A DNA stretch of 64,000 bases. Origin: Pelagimonas sp017744045 (GTDB lineage Bacteria > Pseudomonadota > Alphaproteobacteria > Rhodobacterales > Rhodobacteraceae). The position numbers and the translations under genes are program-made. The DNA lies in NCBI RefSeq assembly GCF_017744045.1, contig NZ_JAGHRD010000021.1; one strand, 5' to 3'. Of this stretch, positions 52,789 to 61,642 are shown piece after piece; within the stretch, counting starts at the first letter, position 1; the number at the start of each line of letters is the position of its first letter. Below the pieces are notes generated by a model that was given only the letters and a program-made list of their open reading frames with translations, had not been told where the DNA came from and made no database searches.

Positions 52789-55732
52789 GAAGCCGCGCTC
52801 CTTCTGGGTCGATGAAATGCGCACTGACGACGCGCGCCTTGAGGGTCTTGCCCTCGACCGGGTTGGCGGCGTCCACCACCTCTCCGATGCGATCAGAGCC
52901 GCGGGCGAGATAGCCAAGGGCGATATGTTTGCCCAGATGCGGGGAATAGCAGGCCGAGGTCAGCCAGCCCTGATCATTGGCGGGCTCTTGCGCTGCGCCA
53001 TCGGCAAAGAGATGTGACCCGGCGGGCAGGATCTCAGCCCCCATGGATTCAAAGCCAACCAGACGCAGCCCGTCATCCTTGGCCAATTCCGAGCGGCGGG
53101 TCATCACCGCGCCAATCGAATCCTTTTTGGTTGAGACCATGCGCGCCATGCCCAGATGCGCGGCAGCGGTTTGACCATTCAGCTCATTGCCAGCGGCATG
53201 GCCTTTCTCGATTCTGAGAACACCCAGGGCTTCGGTGCCGTAAGGGGTGACGTCAAACTCTGCGCCTGCCTGCATCAGCACCTCGATCAGGCTTTCGCCA
53301 TAGCGCGTTGGCACGGCGATTTCATAGGCGAGCTCGCCCGAGAAAGAGATGCGGAACAGCCGCGCGCGGATGCCACCACAGACGGTGATCTCGGCACAGC
53401 CCATAAAGGGAAAGGCCGCGTTCGAGATGTCGAACTCCGGGTCGACGATCTTTTGCAGCAGCTTGCGGGAATTGGGCCCGGCCACGGCGTATTGTGCCCA
53501 AGCGTCAGTTGTCGAAATCAGCTGCACATCCAGATCGGGGCACAGGCATTGGCGCACAAATTCCATGTGTCGATAGACTGGGCCTGCATTGGCAGTGGTG
53601 GTGGTGACGACGAAATGGTCTTCGGCAAGACGGGCAGCGGTGCCGTCATCCATGGCGATGCCATCTTCGCGCAGCATCAGACCATAGCGGGTCTTGCCCA
53701 CCGGCAATTTGGCGAAACCGTTGGCATAGACAAAGTTGAGGAATTGCGCCGCATCCTTGCCCTGAACATCGACCTTGCCCAGCGTGGTCACGTCACAGAC
53801 ACCGACAGATTTGCGCACGGCCAGCGCCTCGCGATCCACGGATTGGCGCCAATGGGTTTCGCCGGGCTGCGGGAACCATTGCGCGCGCAGCCATTGCCCC
53901 ACCTCGACAAAGACCGCGCCCTGACGCTGGGCCCAATGATGGCTGGGGGTCAGGCGGGTCGGTTTGAAATCCTCGCCGGTGGAGCGCCCCGCCAAGGCCC
54001 CCATGGAAACCGGCGTATAAGGCGGGCGAAAGATGGTGGTGCCGGTTTGCGGAATGCTTTGCCCGGTCACCTCGGACATCACCGCCAGACCGCCCATATT
54101 GGCGTTCTTGCCCTGATCCGTGGCCATACCCAGCGTGGTGTAACGCTTGAGATGCTCGACGGATTCAAACCCCTCTTGATGGGCGAGCTTGACGTCTTTG
54201 ACGGTCACATCGTTCTGGAAATCCAGCCATTTGCGCGCCTTGCCCTCGCCCACATACCAAAACGGGGTGATTTGGGTGGGCGCATCCTCGGCCTTGGGCA
54301 ATGTCGCCGGGGTGACGGTTTGGCCCAAGGCCACGAGGCTTTCACAGGCCATCGCCGCCCCGGATTGCAGCGCCGCATGGGTGGAAAAATCACCCGCCGC
54401 GGCACCGGCCACCGCCATGCCGACGGGCAGGTTTGGCCCCGGCACAAAGGCGGCAATGTCGTCGCGCCAATCGGGGCGGCCGCGTTGGTGGCTGGTCAGG
54501 GACAGGTTGGGGTTCCAACCGCCCGACACGGCCAAAGCGTCAACCGCGAGGGTTTCAACCCCGCCATCTGCCTTGCGCACCCGTACCGATTTGAGGCCCA
54601 GACGCCCCTTGCTATCAATCACCTGCCCCCGGATCACCCGGATCGGGCTGTCTGGCACCGCCTCGCGCGGGTCGATCACCGCGACGACCTCGACCCCTTT
54701 GGCGGTCAAATCGCGCACGGTGCGATAGGCGTCGTCATTATTGGCAAAGACCGCCACTTTCTGACCCGCGCTGACCGCCCAGCGATTGGCATAGGCGCGC
54801 ATGGCCCCGGCCTGCATAATGCCGGGGCGGTCATTGTTGGAAAAGGCAATCATGCGTTCTGTCGCCCCGGCGCAAAGCAGCGAGCGTTTGGCATAGATGC
54901 GCCACAGGGTTTCGCGCGCGCGGCCCGCGCGTTGCGACAGGGGCAGATGATCACTGACCCGCTCCACCGCGCTAAAGATGCCATGATCAAAGGCCCCCAG
55001 CACCGTTGTCCGCGCCATCAGCCGCACATTGGGCAAGCTAGACAGTTCCGCCAAGCTGGCTTTGGCCCAGTCAGAACCGGATTGCCCACCAATCTCGATC
55101 ATTTCACTGTTGAGCCGACCACCCATCACGAAATCTTCGTCCGCCAGAATGACCTGCGCCCCTGCCCGCCCGGCGGTCAGCGCCGCCATCAGCCCCGCAG
55201 GCCCGGCGCCAATCACCAAAAGGTCGCAATGCAAGAACCCTTTGTCATAGACATCCGGGTCATCCTGCATCGACAGCGACCCAAGCCCGGCAGCCTTGCG
55301 GATTATCGGCTCGTACAGCTTTTCCCAAAAGGCGCGCGGCCACATAAAAGTCTTGTAATAGAACCCGGCGGTGAGGAAATTTGAAAAAAGGTCATTGATG
55401 CCCATGGCGTCAAAGGAGAGCGACGGCCAGGCGTTCTGGCTTTGCGCGACCATGCCATTATAGAGCTCGGCCACGGTGGCGCGGGTATTGGGCGTGCGAT
55501 AGGCCCCGTCGCCGATATGCATCAGCGCATTGGGCTCTTCGGAGCCCGAGGAAATCACCCCGCGCGGACGGTGATATTTGAAACTGCGCCCCATCAGGCG
55601 TTTGCCATTGGCGAGCAGGGCCGAGGCCAGCGTGTCCCCGGCGAACCCTTGCAGGCGCTCACCCTCAAAGGAAAAGGAGATGGGCAAATTGCGATCAATC
55701 AGACCGCCGGATATGCGGTGGGTTTGGGTCAT
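52781..55732 (-). CDS. soxA: Sarcosine oxidase alpha subunit
   Basis: 983 aa, the normal size. N-terminal segment HRPRGVISSGSEEPNALMHI; NAD/FAD-type fold LLVIGAGPAGLMAALTAGRA (about 172-191); C-terminal aminomethyltransferase-like domain with YANGFAKLPVGKTRYGLMLR and LGVLRIEKGHAAGNE. The C-terminal domain passes the one-carbon unit to tetrahydrofolate. Overlaps soxD by 4 nt and soxG by 8 nt. Confidence 0.93.
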   Translation of the reverse strand: MTQTHRISGGLIDRNLPISFSFEGERLQGFAGDTLASALLANGKRLMGRSFKYHRPRGVISSGSEEPNALMHIGDGAYRTPNTRATVAELYNGMVAQSQNAWPSLSFDAMGINDLFSNFLTAGFYYKTFMWPRAFWEKLYEPIIRKAAGLGSLSMQDDPDVYDKGFLHCDLLVIGAGPAGLMAALTAGRAGAQVILADEDFVMGGRLNSEMIEIGGQSGSDWAKASLAELSSLPNVRLMARTTVLGAFDHGIFSAVERVSDHLPLSQRAGRARETLWRIYAKRSLLCAGATERMIAFSNNDRPGIMQAGAMRAYANRWAVSAGQKVAVFANNDDAYRTVRDLTAKGVEVVAVIDPREAVPDSPIRVIRGQVIDSKGRLGLKSVRVRKADGGVETLAVDALAVSGGWNPNLSLTSHQRGRPDWRDDIAAFVPGPNLPVGMAVAGAAAGDFSTHAALQSGAAMACESLVALGQTVTPATLPKAEDAPTQITPFWYVGEGKARKWLDFQNDVTVKDVKLAHQEGFESVEHLKRYTTLGMATDQGKNANMGGLAVMSEVTGQSIPQTGTTIFRPPYTPVSMGALAGRSTGEDFKPTRLTPSHHWAQRQGAVFVEVGQWLRAQWFPQPGETHWRQSVDREALAVRKSVGVCDVTTLGKVDVQGKDAAQFLNFVYANGFAKLPVGKTRYGLMLREDGIAMDDGTAARLAEDHFVVTTTTANAGPVYRHMEFVRQCLCPDLDVQLISTTDAWAQYAVAGPNSRKLLQKIVDPEFDISNAAFPFMGCAEITVCGGIRARLFRISFSGELAYEIAVPTRYGESLIEVLMQAGAEFDVTPYGTEALGVLRIEKGHAAGNELNGQTAAAHLGMARMVSTKKDSIGAVMTRRSELAKDDGLRLVGFESMGAEILPAGSHLFADGAAQEPANDQGWLTSACYSPHLGKHIALGYLARGSDRIGEVVDAANPVEGKTLKARVVSAHFIDPEGARLRD

Positions 55733-56016
55733 TGATCTGCCCCTTTTTGGCGCGCCACATCGGCGGCAAATTCGACCTGAGTAATCTCGTGCGTCAGCGT
55801 GTTGCGTGTCACCACCAGCCAGGATCGGTCGCCCTGTTCATGAAACCAAAGCTCGCGATGTTCGCCCGCCGGGTTGTCACGCAGATAAAGGTAATCATGA
55901 AAGGCCTCAGCCGCGCCCTCCGCCATGCCGTCAGGACGGTTGAGCAGGCTGGCATCGCCGAGATAGGTGAATTCCTGGGCGTCACGCAGCCCAAGCAAAG
56001 GGTGAGGGATCAGCAT
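55729..56016 (-). CDS. soxD: Sarcosine oxidase delta subunit lacking zinc-site cysteines
   Basis: 95 aa from the ATG at 56016 (MLIPHPLLGLRDAQEFTYLG). Length, position and the segment WFHEQGDRSWLVVTRNTLTH identify SoxD. Known SoxD proteins have CPxCG at the beginning and HxxGCR later, which bind zinc; here these read HPLLG and HEQGDR, so all three cysteines are replaced. Zinc binding is therefore probably lost. Overlaps the PNPOx-like gene by 7 nt and soxA by 4 nt. Confidence 0.87.
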   Translation of the reverse strand: MLIPHPLLGLRDAQEFTYLGDASLLNRPDGMAEGAAEAFHDYLYLRDNPAGEHRELWFHEQGDRSWLVVTRNTLTHEITQVEFAADVARQKGADQ

Positions 56017-56495
56017 TCGCCTGCCTCCGAAACAGAATGTTTGATATTGATGTCGCGGATGCGTTCCATCCAGGATTGGCGCAGGGTGTCGCATTCGGCC
56101 CCGGCATCATAGGCCGGGGTGCAGATGGGTTTAACCTCGCTGAGATCAATCAAGACGATGGCGTTGATCATATCGGCCAGATCCGGCCAACCCGCGATAT
56201 AGGGTTTCTTGAGCTTGGCAAATTCGGGCATGTCTGGGCTGACGATCCGCGCCTGCCCACGCAAACGCACGCCACGCCGGGTCAATTGATCGACAAAGTT
56301 CACTTCGACCACAGGGCGCTCTGCGATGTTTTCGACCGTTCCGGGAGAGCGGAGATCGGCAAAGCCAAGGGTGGTGTCATCATGCACCACAAAGGTGCCC
56401 TTGGGCGACAGGTTGGGCGTGCCATCCGCATTGGTCGAGGCCACCAGACCCAGCCGCCAGTCTTCAATCAGCTCTTTGGCAAATCTGTTCAGCAT
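56010..56495 (-). CDS. Pyridoxamine 5'-phosphate oxidase-fold protein in the sox operon
   Basis: 161 aa split-barrel flavin-binding type: GLVASTNADGTPNLSPKGTF and RSPGTVENIAERPVVEVNFV are typical, and LTRRGVRLRGQARIV completes the barrel. Members bind FMN or F420 and reduce or oxidise small molecules, or act as general stress proteins. It sits between soxB and soxD, 10 nt after soxB, an unusual position for sarcosine oxidase operons. Confidence 0.82.
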   Translation of the reverse strand: MLNRFAKELIEDWRLGLVASTNADGTPNLSPKGTFVVHDDTTLGFADLRSPGTVENIAERPVVEVNFVDQLTRRGVRLRGQARIVSPDMPEFAKLKKPYIAGWPDLADMINAIVLIDLSEVKPICTPAYDAGAECDTLRQSWMERIRDINIKHSVSEAGEC

Positions 56496-56505
56496 CTGAT
56501 CCCCC

Positions 56506-57756
56506 TCAATGCAGGTTGGGCTGTGCGCCCATGCCTTTTTCGTCGATCATCGCGCCGCTGCGGAACCGATCGAGCCGGTAGGCGGTGGCGGTGTCATGCG
56601 GGGTGTCGGTGGCCAGAAGATGGGCAAAGGCATAACCCGAGGCCGGGGTCGCCTTGAACCCGCCATAACACCAGCCACCGTTGAAATAGAGCCCGTCAAT
56701 ATGAGTCTTGTCGATAAAGGGGGAGCCATCCATCGACATATCCATAATGCCGCCCCACATGCGCAGAAGCCGGGCGCGCCCGATGATGGGCATCAGGGCG
56801 ACGCCGCCCTCGGCCACGTCTTCGACCACCGGCATATTTCCGCGCTGCGCATAGGTGTTGTAGCCATCAATATCGCCGCCAAAGACCAGCCCGCCTTTGT
56901 CGGATTGGCTGACATAGAAATGCCCGGCCCCAAAGGTGATGACGCCGGGAATGACCGGTTTCAGCCCCTCTGAGACAAAGGCCTGCAAGACATGGCTTTC
57001 GATGGGCAGGCGCATCCCGGCCTTGGCCATAACCCGGGACGAATTGCCCGCCACTGCGACGCCCACCTTGCCCGCACCGATATAGCCGCGCGTGGTCTCG
57101 ACCCCCAGAACCTTGCCGTTTTCGATGCGAAAGCCGGTGACTTCGCAATTCTGGATGATGTCGACGCCATGTTGATCCGCCGAGCGCGCATAGCCCCAGG
57201 CCACCGCATCATGGCGCACCGTGCCACCACGGCGTTGCACCAGCGCGCCTTTGATCGGGAAACGCGCATTGTCAAAGTTGAGAAACGGCGCCTCTTTGCG
57301 CACCTGGTCGGCGTCCAGCAATTCGGACCCGGCCCCGTGCAAGCGCATGGCATTACCGCGCCGCCGAAAGGCGTCGCGCTGCGCATCGGTGTGGATCAGG
57401 TTCATGATCCCGCGTTGCGACACCATGGCGTTATAGTTCAGATCCTGCTCGAGGTTTTCCCAGAGCTTCATCGAGAATTCGTAAAACGGCTCGTTGCCAT
57501 CCAGCAGGTAGTTCGAGCGGATGATCGTGGTGTTGCGGCCAACATTGCCGCCGCCGATCCAGCCTTTTTCAAGCACCGCGACATTGCGAAGCCCATAAAC
57601 CTTGGAGAGGTAATGCGCCGTGGCCAAGCCATGACCACCACCGCCGATGATCACAACATCATAAGACGGTTTCGGCTGCGGGTCGCGCCAGGCCCGCCCC
57701 CAGCCTTTGTGGCCTTTCAGCCCTTCCCAAAGCAATCGGGCCGCTGAATATCGCAT
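56506..57756 (-). CDS. soxB: Sarcosine oxidase beta subunit
   Basis: 416 aa. FAD-binding VVIIGGGGHGLATAHYLSKV at the N-terminus, the covalent-FMN region GTVRHDAVAWGYARSADQHG, and the C-terminal YFNGGWCYGGFKATPASG. Catalytic subunit for sarcosine oxidation. First gene of the operon. Confidence 0.93.
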   Translation of the reverse strand: MRYSAARLLWEGLKGHKGWGRAWRDPQPKPSYDVVIIGGGGHGLATAHYLSKVYGLRNVAVLEKGWIGGGNVGRNTTIIRSNYLLDGNEPFYEFSMKLWENLEQDLNYNAMVSQRGIMNLIHTDAQRDAFRRRGNAMRLHGAGSELLDADQVRKEAPFLNFDNARFPIKGALVQRRGGTVRHDAVAWGYARSADQHGVDIIQNCEVTGFRIENGKVLGVETTRGYIGAGKVGVAVAGNSSRVMAKAGMRLPIESHVLQAFVSEGLKPVIPGVITFGAGHFYVSQSDKGGLVFGGDIDGYNTYAQRGNMPVVEDVAEGGVALMPIIGRARLLRMWGGIMDMSMDGSPFIDKTHIDGLYFNGGWCYGGFKATPASGYAFAHLLATDTPHDTATAYRLDRFRSGAMIDEKGMGAQPNLH

Positions 57757-57875
57757 AACAGGTTCTCCAAAGCCGTTTTGAAAACAGCTAAGGCGCGGAG
57801 GCGACGTTCACTTTTCTTTTTCGGCCATATCATTGCTGAAAATGGCCATGGCGCAGAATCCTCGCCCAAAATACA

Positions 57876-57910
57876 AAAACCCCGCCAAACGCTTGGTCTG
57901 GCGGGGTTTT
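57876..57910. terminator. Bidirectional terminator between the sox operon promoter region and the FAD oxidoreductase
   Basis: AAAACCCCGCCA and TGGCGGGGTTTT form a 12-bp perfect stem with an 11-nt loop and T runs on both sides. It terminates the upstream FAD oxidoreductase gene (minus strand). Confidence 0.88.
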
Positions 57911-57928
57911 GAAAGCTGTGGGATTGGG

Positions 57929-59269
57929 TCAGCTCCAAGGATAGGGGCTATTGGAAACCGGGTGCAATTTGCCCTCGGCAAAGCGCGAAAAACGGAACGG
58001 GTCCAGCAAGGTGCTGTTGCGCCCGATGATCTCATCCGCGACCAGCTCGCCCACGCCGATCATTTTATAGCCATGGTTGCTATCGGCGATGATATAAAGG
58101 TTTTCGCGCATGGCGTCGAAAACCGGGAAACTGTCAGCGGTAAAGCAGCCAATCCCGCCCGAGGCTTCTTTGTGATATTTCGGCATGGTGCCCTTGAACC
58201 GCGCGTTACAATGGGCCAGCGCCGACACCCACATATGGGCAAATTCCGGTGAGCTGACAAATTCCGGCGAGGAGGGCCCGTACGGGTCAATCGCCACCTC
58301 ATCCACCGGCGTATGAACCGGATAAGGCATGGCCCCGCCCTGAATACCGCCGAAATTGGTGTCGGGCTTGTAATAGATGCCCCACATCTCTTCGGTGATG
58401 GTAGAGCCATCCACATCCGAGATCAGCGGCGCATCGGTGTCCACATGGATCACCGGCGGCAGTTTGCCCTCATTGGTCTTAAAGCTTTCTGGATCGACGC
58501 GCAGCACGCCCTCTTCGAGCTGCCAAAAGGTCCACATGGATTGGTTATCATGCAGGGTGCCATCCGATCCCTTGATCGAGATCTTCGAGGGCAGATCAGC
58601 CATATGCCAGAAATCGCGCACCCAGGGGCCGGTTGCCACGACAAGGTAATCACAGTCAATGTCCCCCTTGTCGGTCTCGACCCCGGTCACAGCAGAATTG
58701 GCCCCATTGGCGAATTTCATACCGGTGACGGTGATGCCGGTCTGGATGCGCACGCCTTCAGCCTCGGCCATGGTGGCCAGCGCATACATTGCCGGGGCGT
58801 TATGGGCGAAACCGCCGCGCTTTTCATGCAGGACCGAGGTGATGCCCTGCGCGGTCCAATCGTCAAAGATGCCTTTCATATAGGTGTCCGAGTCTTTGGC
58901 CCCGTCAATAAAGACAGATTCATAGCCAATCGCCGCCTGTTCCTGATGGATCTGCGCCACATCCTCGCGCATGGATTCCGCCGATATCTGCATATAGCCG
59001 ACGGGGTTGTACTGGAACGCCTCGGCATGGGCCTCCCAGTGTTGGACAGAATGGGCCATCAATTCGCGCATGGCGGGCTGGAAATAGTTGTTGCGCACCA
59101 CGCCACAGGCGATCCCCGAGGCCCCGGCAGCAATGCCGGTCTTGTCGATAACGAGGATATCTGCGCCCGAGCCTTTGCCCGTCGCCTTGAGCTTTTTGGC
59201 CAGATGCAGCGCGGTAGAGAGGCCGTGGATGCCTGCACCGATGATGAGATAGGGAGCCGATTTGACCAT
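57929..59269 (-). CDS. FAD-dependent oxidoreductase (sarcosine/dimethylglycine-dehydrogenase-like)
   Basis: 446 aa of the DAO superfamily: LIIGAGIHGLSTALHLAKKL at the N-terminus, IAAGASGIACGVVRNNYFQP (the family's covalent- or substrate-proximal region), and ADSNHGYKMIGVGELVADEI at the end. It resembles sarcosine-oxidase-beta/DadA proteins, but a lone copy is also typical of dimethylglycine or other N-methyl-glycine dehydrogenases. It is upstream of the sox operon and separated from it by the strong terminator, so expression is probably separate. Confidence 0.82.
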   Translation of the reverse strand: MVKSAPYLIIGAGIHGLSTALHLAKKLKATGKGSGADILVIDKTGIAAGASGIACGVVRNNYFQPAMRELMAHSVQHWEAHAEAFQYNPVGYMQISAESMREDVAQIHQEQAAIGYESVFIDGAKDSDTYMKGIFDDWTAQGITSVLHEKRGGFAHNAPAMYALATMAEAEGVRIQTGITVTGMKFANGANSAVTGVETDKGDIDCDYLVVATGPWVRDFWHMADLPSKISIKGSDGTLHDNQSMWTFWQLEEGVLRVDPESFKTNEGKLPPVIHVDTDAPLISDVDGSTITEEMWGIYYKPDTNFGGIQGGAMPYPVHTPVDEVAIDPYGPSSPEFVSSPEFAHMWVSALAHCNARFKGTMPKYHKEASGGIGCFTADSFPVFDAMRENLYIIADSNHGYKMIGVGELVADEIIGRNSTLLDPFRFSRFAEGKLHPVSNSPYPWS

Positions 59270-59448
59270 GGAACTTGTCTCCGTTGCGATCAGGCGCTGG
59301 GGTTTGGAATGGATCTGTGGGTTTCGCCTGTTGTTCGGGGAATGATCTTAGCCAAGCCGTGACCAGTTTCGCGGAGTCAACGGACAGGTTTTTGCGAAAT
59401 CTGGACAAAAGGCACCGCTCGCTCACATTTTGAATCCCAAGACGACAG

Positions 59449-59627
59449 AGGTTCACGCCCGACCCCGAGGGTGGGCGCCTTCATTCCTGGAGATTGGGTA
59501 TTGAACCCAAACACCGTCGCAACGAACGGCAAGCGAGCCTTCATTTCACGCCCGCCCTGGGGGGCGGGGTCATGCTGAAAGCATGCCTTTGGCATGAGCG
59601 TGAACCGGATTGCAAGCAATCCGGGGG
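59449..59627. repeat. Dispersed nested-hairpin repeat, copy 5
   Basis: Left arm AGGTTCACGCCCGACCCCGA at 59449 onwards; right arm at 59545-59627 with TTCACGCCCGCC, GGGGTCATGCTGAAAGCATG, CCTTTGGCATGAGCGTGAAC and the hairpin GGATTGCAAGCAATCC. It fills most of the 379-base gap before the GlxA-type regulator stop; no gene is visible in the rest. Confidence 0.75.
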
Positions 59628-59648
59628 TGAATGTTCCCATGCGTAGTT

Positions 59649-60599
59649 TTACCCCTCCGCCCGCCGCTGACTGGGCGATTCCCCAAAGGCGTTGCGAAAG
59701 GCGCGGGCAAAATTTGACTGGCTGGCAAAGCCGGTGGCAAAGGCAATCTCGGTGATACTCAGCCGCGACTGGCGCAGCAACTCTTCGGCCTTGCTGAGGC
59801 GGATGCGCAGGTAATGCTGCACCACCGAGCGGTCGAGATCAGAATGAAAATGACGCTGCAACTGGCGCGGGCTGATGCCGCAGATCCGCGCCAACTGTTC
59901 CAGCGACAGCGGCTCGGCGATGTGATCCTCCATCAAGCGAATGGCCACCAGCACCTTGGGATGCAGCATGATGCCGTCGGAATCGATCAAGCGCTGTTCA
60001 TCCTCGGCGGGCCTGACATGGGTGTGGATGAACCAATTGCTGACCTCCGTGGCCAGTTCCAGACCATGGCGCGCCTGGATCAGCGCATACATCATATCCA
60101 AAGGTGCCACGCCCCCGGCGCAGGTCGCCCGGTCGCGATCCAGCACAAACAGGCGCTTTTCCGGGGTCAGCATGGGGAACTCTTCGCGCAGCGCCTCCAT
60201 ATGTTCCCAATGCACCGTGAAACGGCGCTTCTTGAGCAATCCCGCCCGCGCCAACACCACCGCTCCGCCGGAAATGCCGCCAATCAGCGTGCCGTGACGA
60301 TCCAAGCGGCGCAATTGCGCGCTGATCTCGTCAATCTCAAGAGCAAAGGGATTGCCGCCGGCAATGACAAACAGGTTTTCGACATCCTCCTGATGAACAC
60401 CCATCGGCTGGGTGTCGAAATATGCCCCGCAAGAAGACGACACCGGGCCGCCGGCCCCAGAGACATAGACCGGCTCATACAGGGTTTCCCCCGAGATGTA
60501 ATTCGCCGCCCGCAGCGGTTCGATCGCCGAGGCGGCCGACATCATCGCGAAATTCGGAGTCAGCAAAAACCGAAAGGTCTGCATTGGTGCACGTCCCAT
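59649..60599 (-). CDS. GlxA-type AraC regulator (DJ-1/PfpI + AraC)
   Basis: 316 aa. The N-terminal two thirds are a DJ-1/PfpI-like domain (MMSAASAIEPLRAANYISGE, LIGGISGGAVVLARAGLLK). The C-terminal 100 residues are an AraC domain (LSLEQLARICGISPRQLQRH, ITEIAFATGFASQSNFARAF). This subtype (GbdR, CdhR, SouR) controls glycine betaine, carnitine or sarcosine genes; proximity to the sox genes supports that. The start could be 60584. It diverges from the next regulator with very little sequence between. Confidence 0.87.
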   Translation of the reverse strand: MGRAPMQTFRFLLTPNFAMMSAASAIEPLRAANYISGETLYEPVYVSGAGGPVSSSCGAYFDTQPMGVHQEDVENLFVIAGGNPFALEIDEISAQLRRLDRHGTLIGGISGGAVVLARAGLLKKRRFTVHWEHMEALREEFPMLTPEKRLFVLDRDRATCAGGVAPLDMMYALIQARHGLELATEVSNWFIHTHVRPAEDEQRLIDSDGIMLHPKVLVAIRLMEDHIAEPLSLEQLARICGISPRQLQRHFHSDLDRSVVQHYLRIRLSKAEELLRQSRLSITEIAFATGFASQSNFARAFRNAFGESPSQRRAEG

Positions 60600-60611
60600 T
60601 TCGTCAAACCT

Positions 60612-61634
60612 ATGACCAGATTAGAACCACGCATGGCACCGGTCCAGCGCATAATCGACAGAAACCCAACCGGAGCCGACGCGGTGACCCGTCAAACAAC
60701 GTTCGAATTCATCCTGATTGACGCCTTTTCGATGGTGTCCGTTGTGACGGCCATCGAACCCTTGCGCGTGGCCAATCGGATTTTGGGCGAAGAGCGCTAT
60801 GTCTGGCATGTCACCCAAGAGGCCGGGGCCCCACCCGAAGCCTCAAATGGGTTGAGCCTGCCCACGCAGACGATCCAGCCCGATGATGTGTCGGTCGATT
60901 ACACTTTTCTTTGTGCCGGGATGCACACCCATCCCCGCGATGCCACCCGGCTATACGCGCTTTTGAACCGCCGATACGCGGCGGGCAACACGGTGGGGGC
61001 GGTGTCACTGGCACCGGCCATTCTGGCGCGGGCCGGGCTGTTGAAAGACAAGCGCGGCGTGATCCATTGGGAGGGGCTGGGTGCCTTTGTCGAAGAATTC
61101 CCGCATGTGGAAATTCTGAACGGGCTGTTTGAAATCGACGGGCGGGTCATCACCTCAAGCGGCGGGTTAGCCATGCTGGATCTGTTTCTGGACATCCTGA
61201 AACGGGATCAGGAAAGCTGGCTGGTGCAGGCAGTGTCAAACCAGTTGCAGATCGGGCAGGCCCGCAGCGGCAGTGATCGCCAAAGCGCGGGCCAGTTTCG
61301 CCTGCCGGTCACCGCGCCGCGCATGATGCACAAAGCGCTGGCCGTGATCGATCAGACCCTGGCCGCGCCTCTGTCACCGGATGCGCTGGCCGATCAGATC
61401 GGCACTTCGCGGCGCACCTTGGACCGGCGGTTTCAGGAATTCACCCAAAGCACCGTCGCCGAATTCTACCGGGCGCGGCGGCTGGAACAGGCCCGCGGCC
61501 TGTTGCGCTATTCCAATATCTCGATCCTGGACGTGGCCCTAAGCACCGGCTTTCCCACCGCGTCCTATTTTTCGAGCCTGTTCAAATCCGCCTACGGGCT
61601 GTCACCGAAACAATTCCGCAAAGCCGCCAGTTAG
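60612..61634 (+). CDS. GlxA-type AraC regulator, second copy
   Basis: 340 aa from the ATG at 60612 (60633 is an alternative); a longer frame upstream is only the shadow of the divergent gene. DJ-1-like region (FILIDAFSMVSVVTAIEPLR) and AraC domain (LSPDALADQIGTSRRTLDRR, ILDVALSTGFPTASYFSSLF). It is paralogous to its neighbours, sharing the AIEPLR(V/A)AN motif. Probably involved in control of methylated-amine genes; target not shown. Confidence 0.85.
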   Translation: MTRLEPRMAPVQRIIDRNPTGADAVTRQTTFEFILIDAFSMVSVVTAIEPLRVANRILGEERYVWHVTQEAGAPPEASNGLSLPTQTIQPDDVSVDYTFLCAGMHTHPRDATRLYALLNRRYAAGNTVGAVSLAPAILARAGLLKDKRGVIHWEGLGAFVEEFPHVEILNGLFEIDGRVITSSGGLAMLDLFLDILKRDQESWLVQAVSNQLQIGQARSGSDRQSAGQFRLPVTAPRMMHKALAVIDQTLAAPLSPDALADQIGTSRRTLDRRFQEFTQSTVAEFYRARRLEQARGLLRYSNISILDVALSTGFPTASYFSSLFKSAYGLSPKQFRKAAS

Positions 61635-61642
61635 GGTTTCCC

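Noticed and set aside
53156..55384. A 742-codon frame on the plus strand across soxA
   Set aside because: It is the shadow of soxA on the opposite strand: His/Gly/Arg-rich, no ribosome site, no family motif.
59814..60611. Extension of the second GlxA-type regulator to a 606-aa protein
   Set aside because: The extra part is antisense to the first regulator; homologues start near the ATG at 60612 or 60633.
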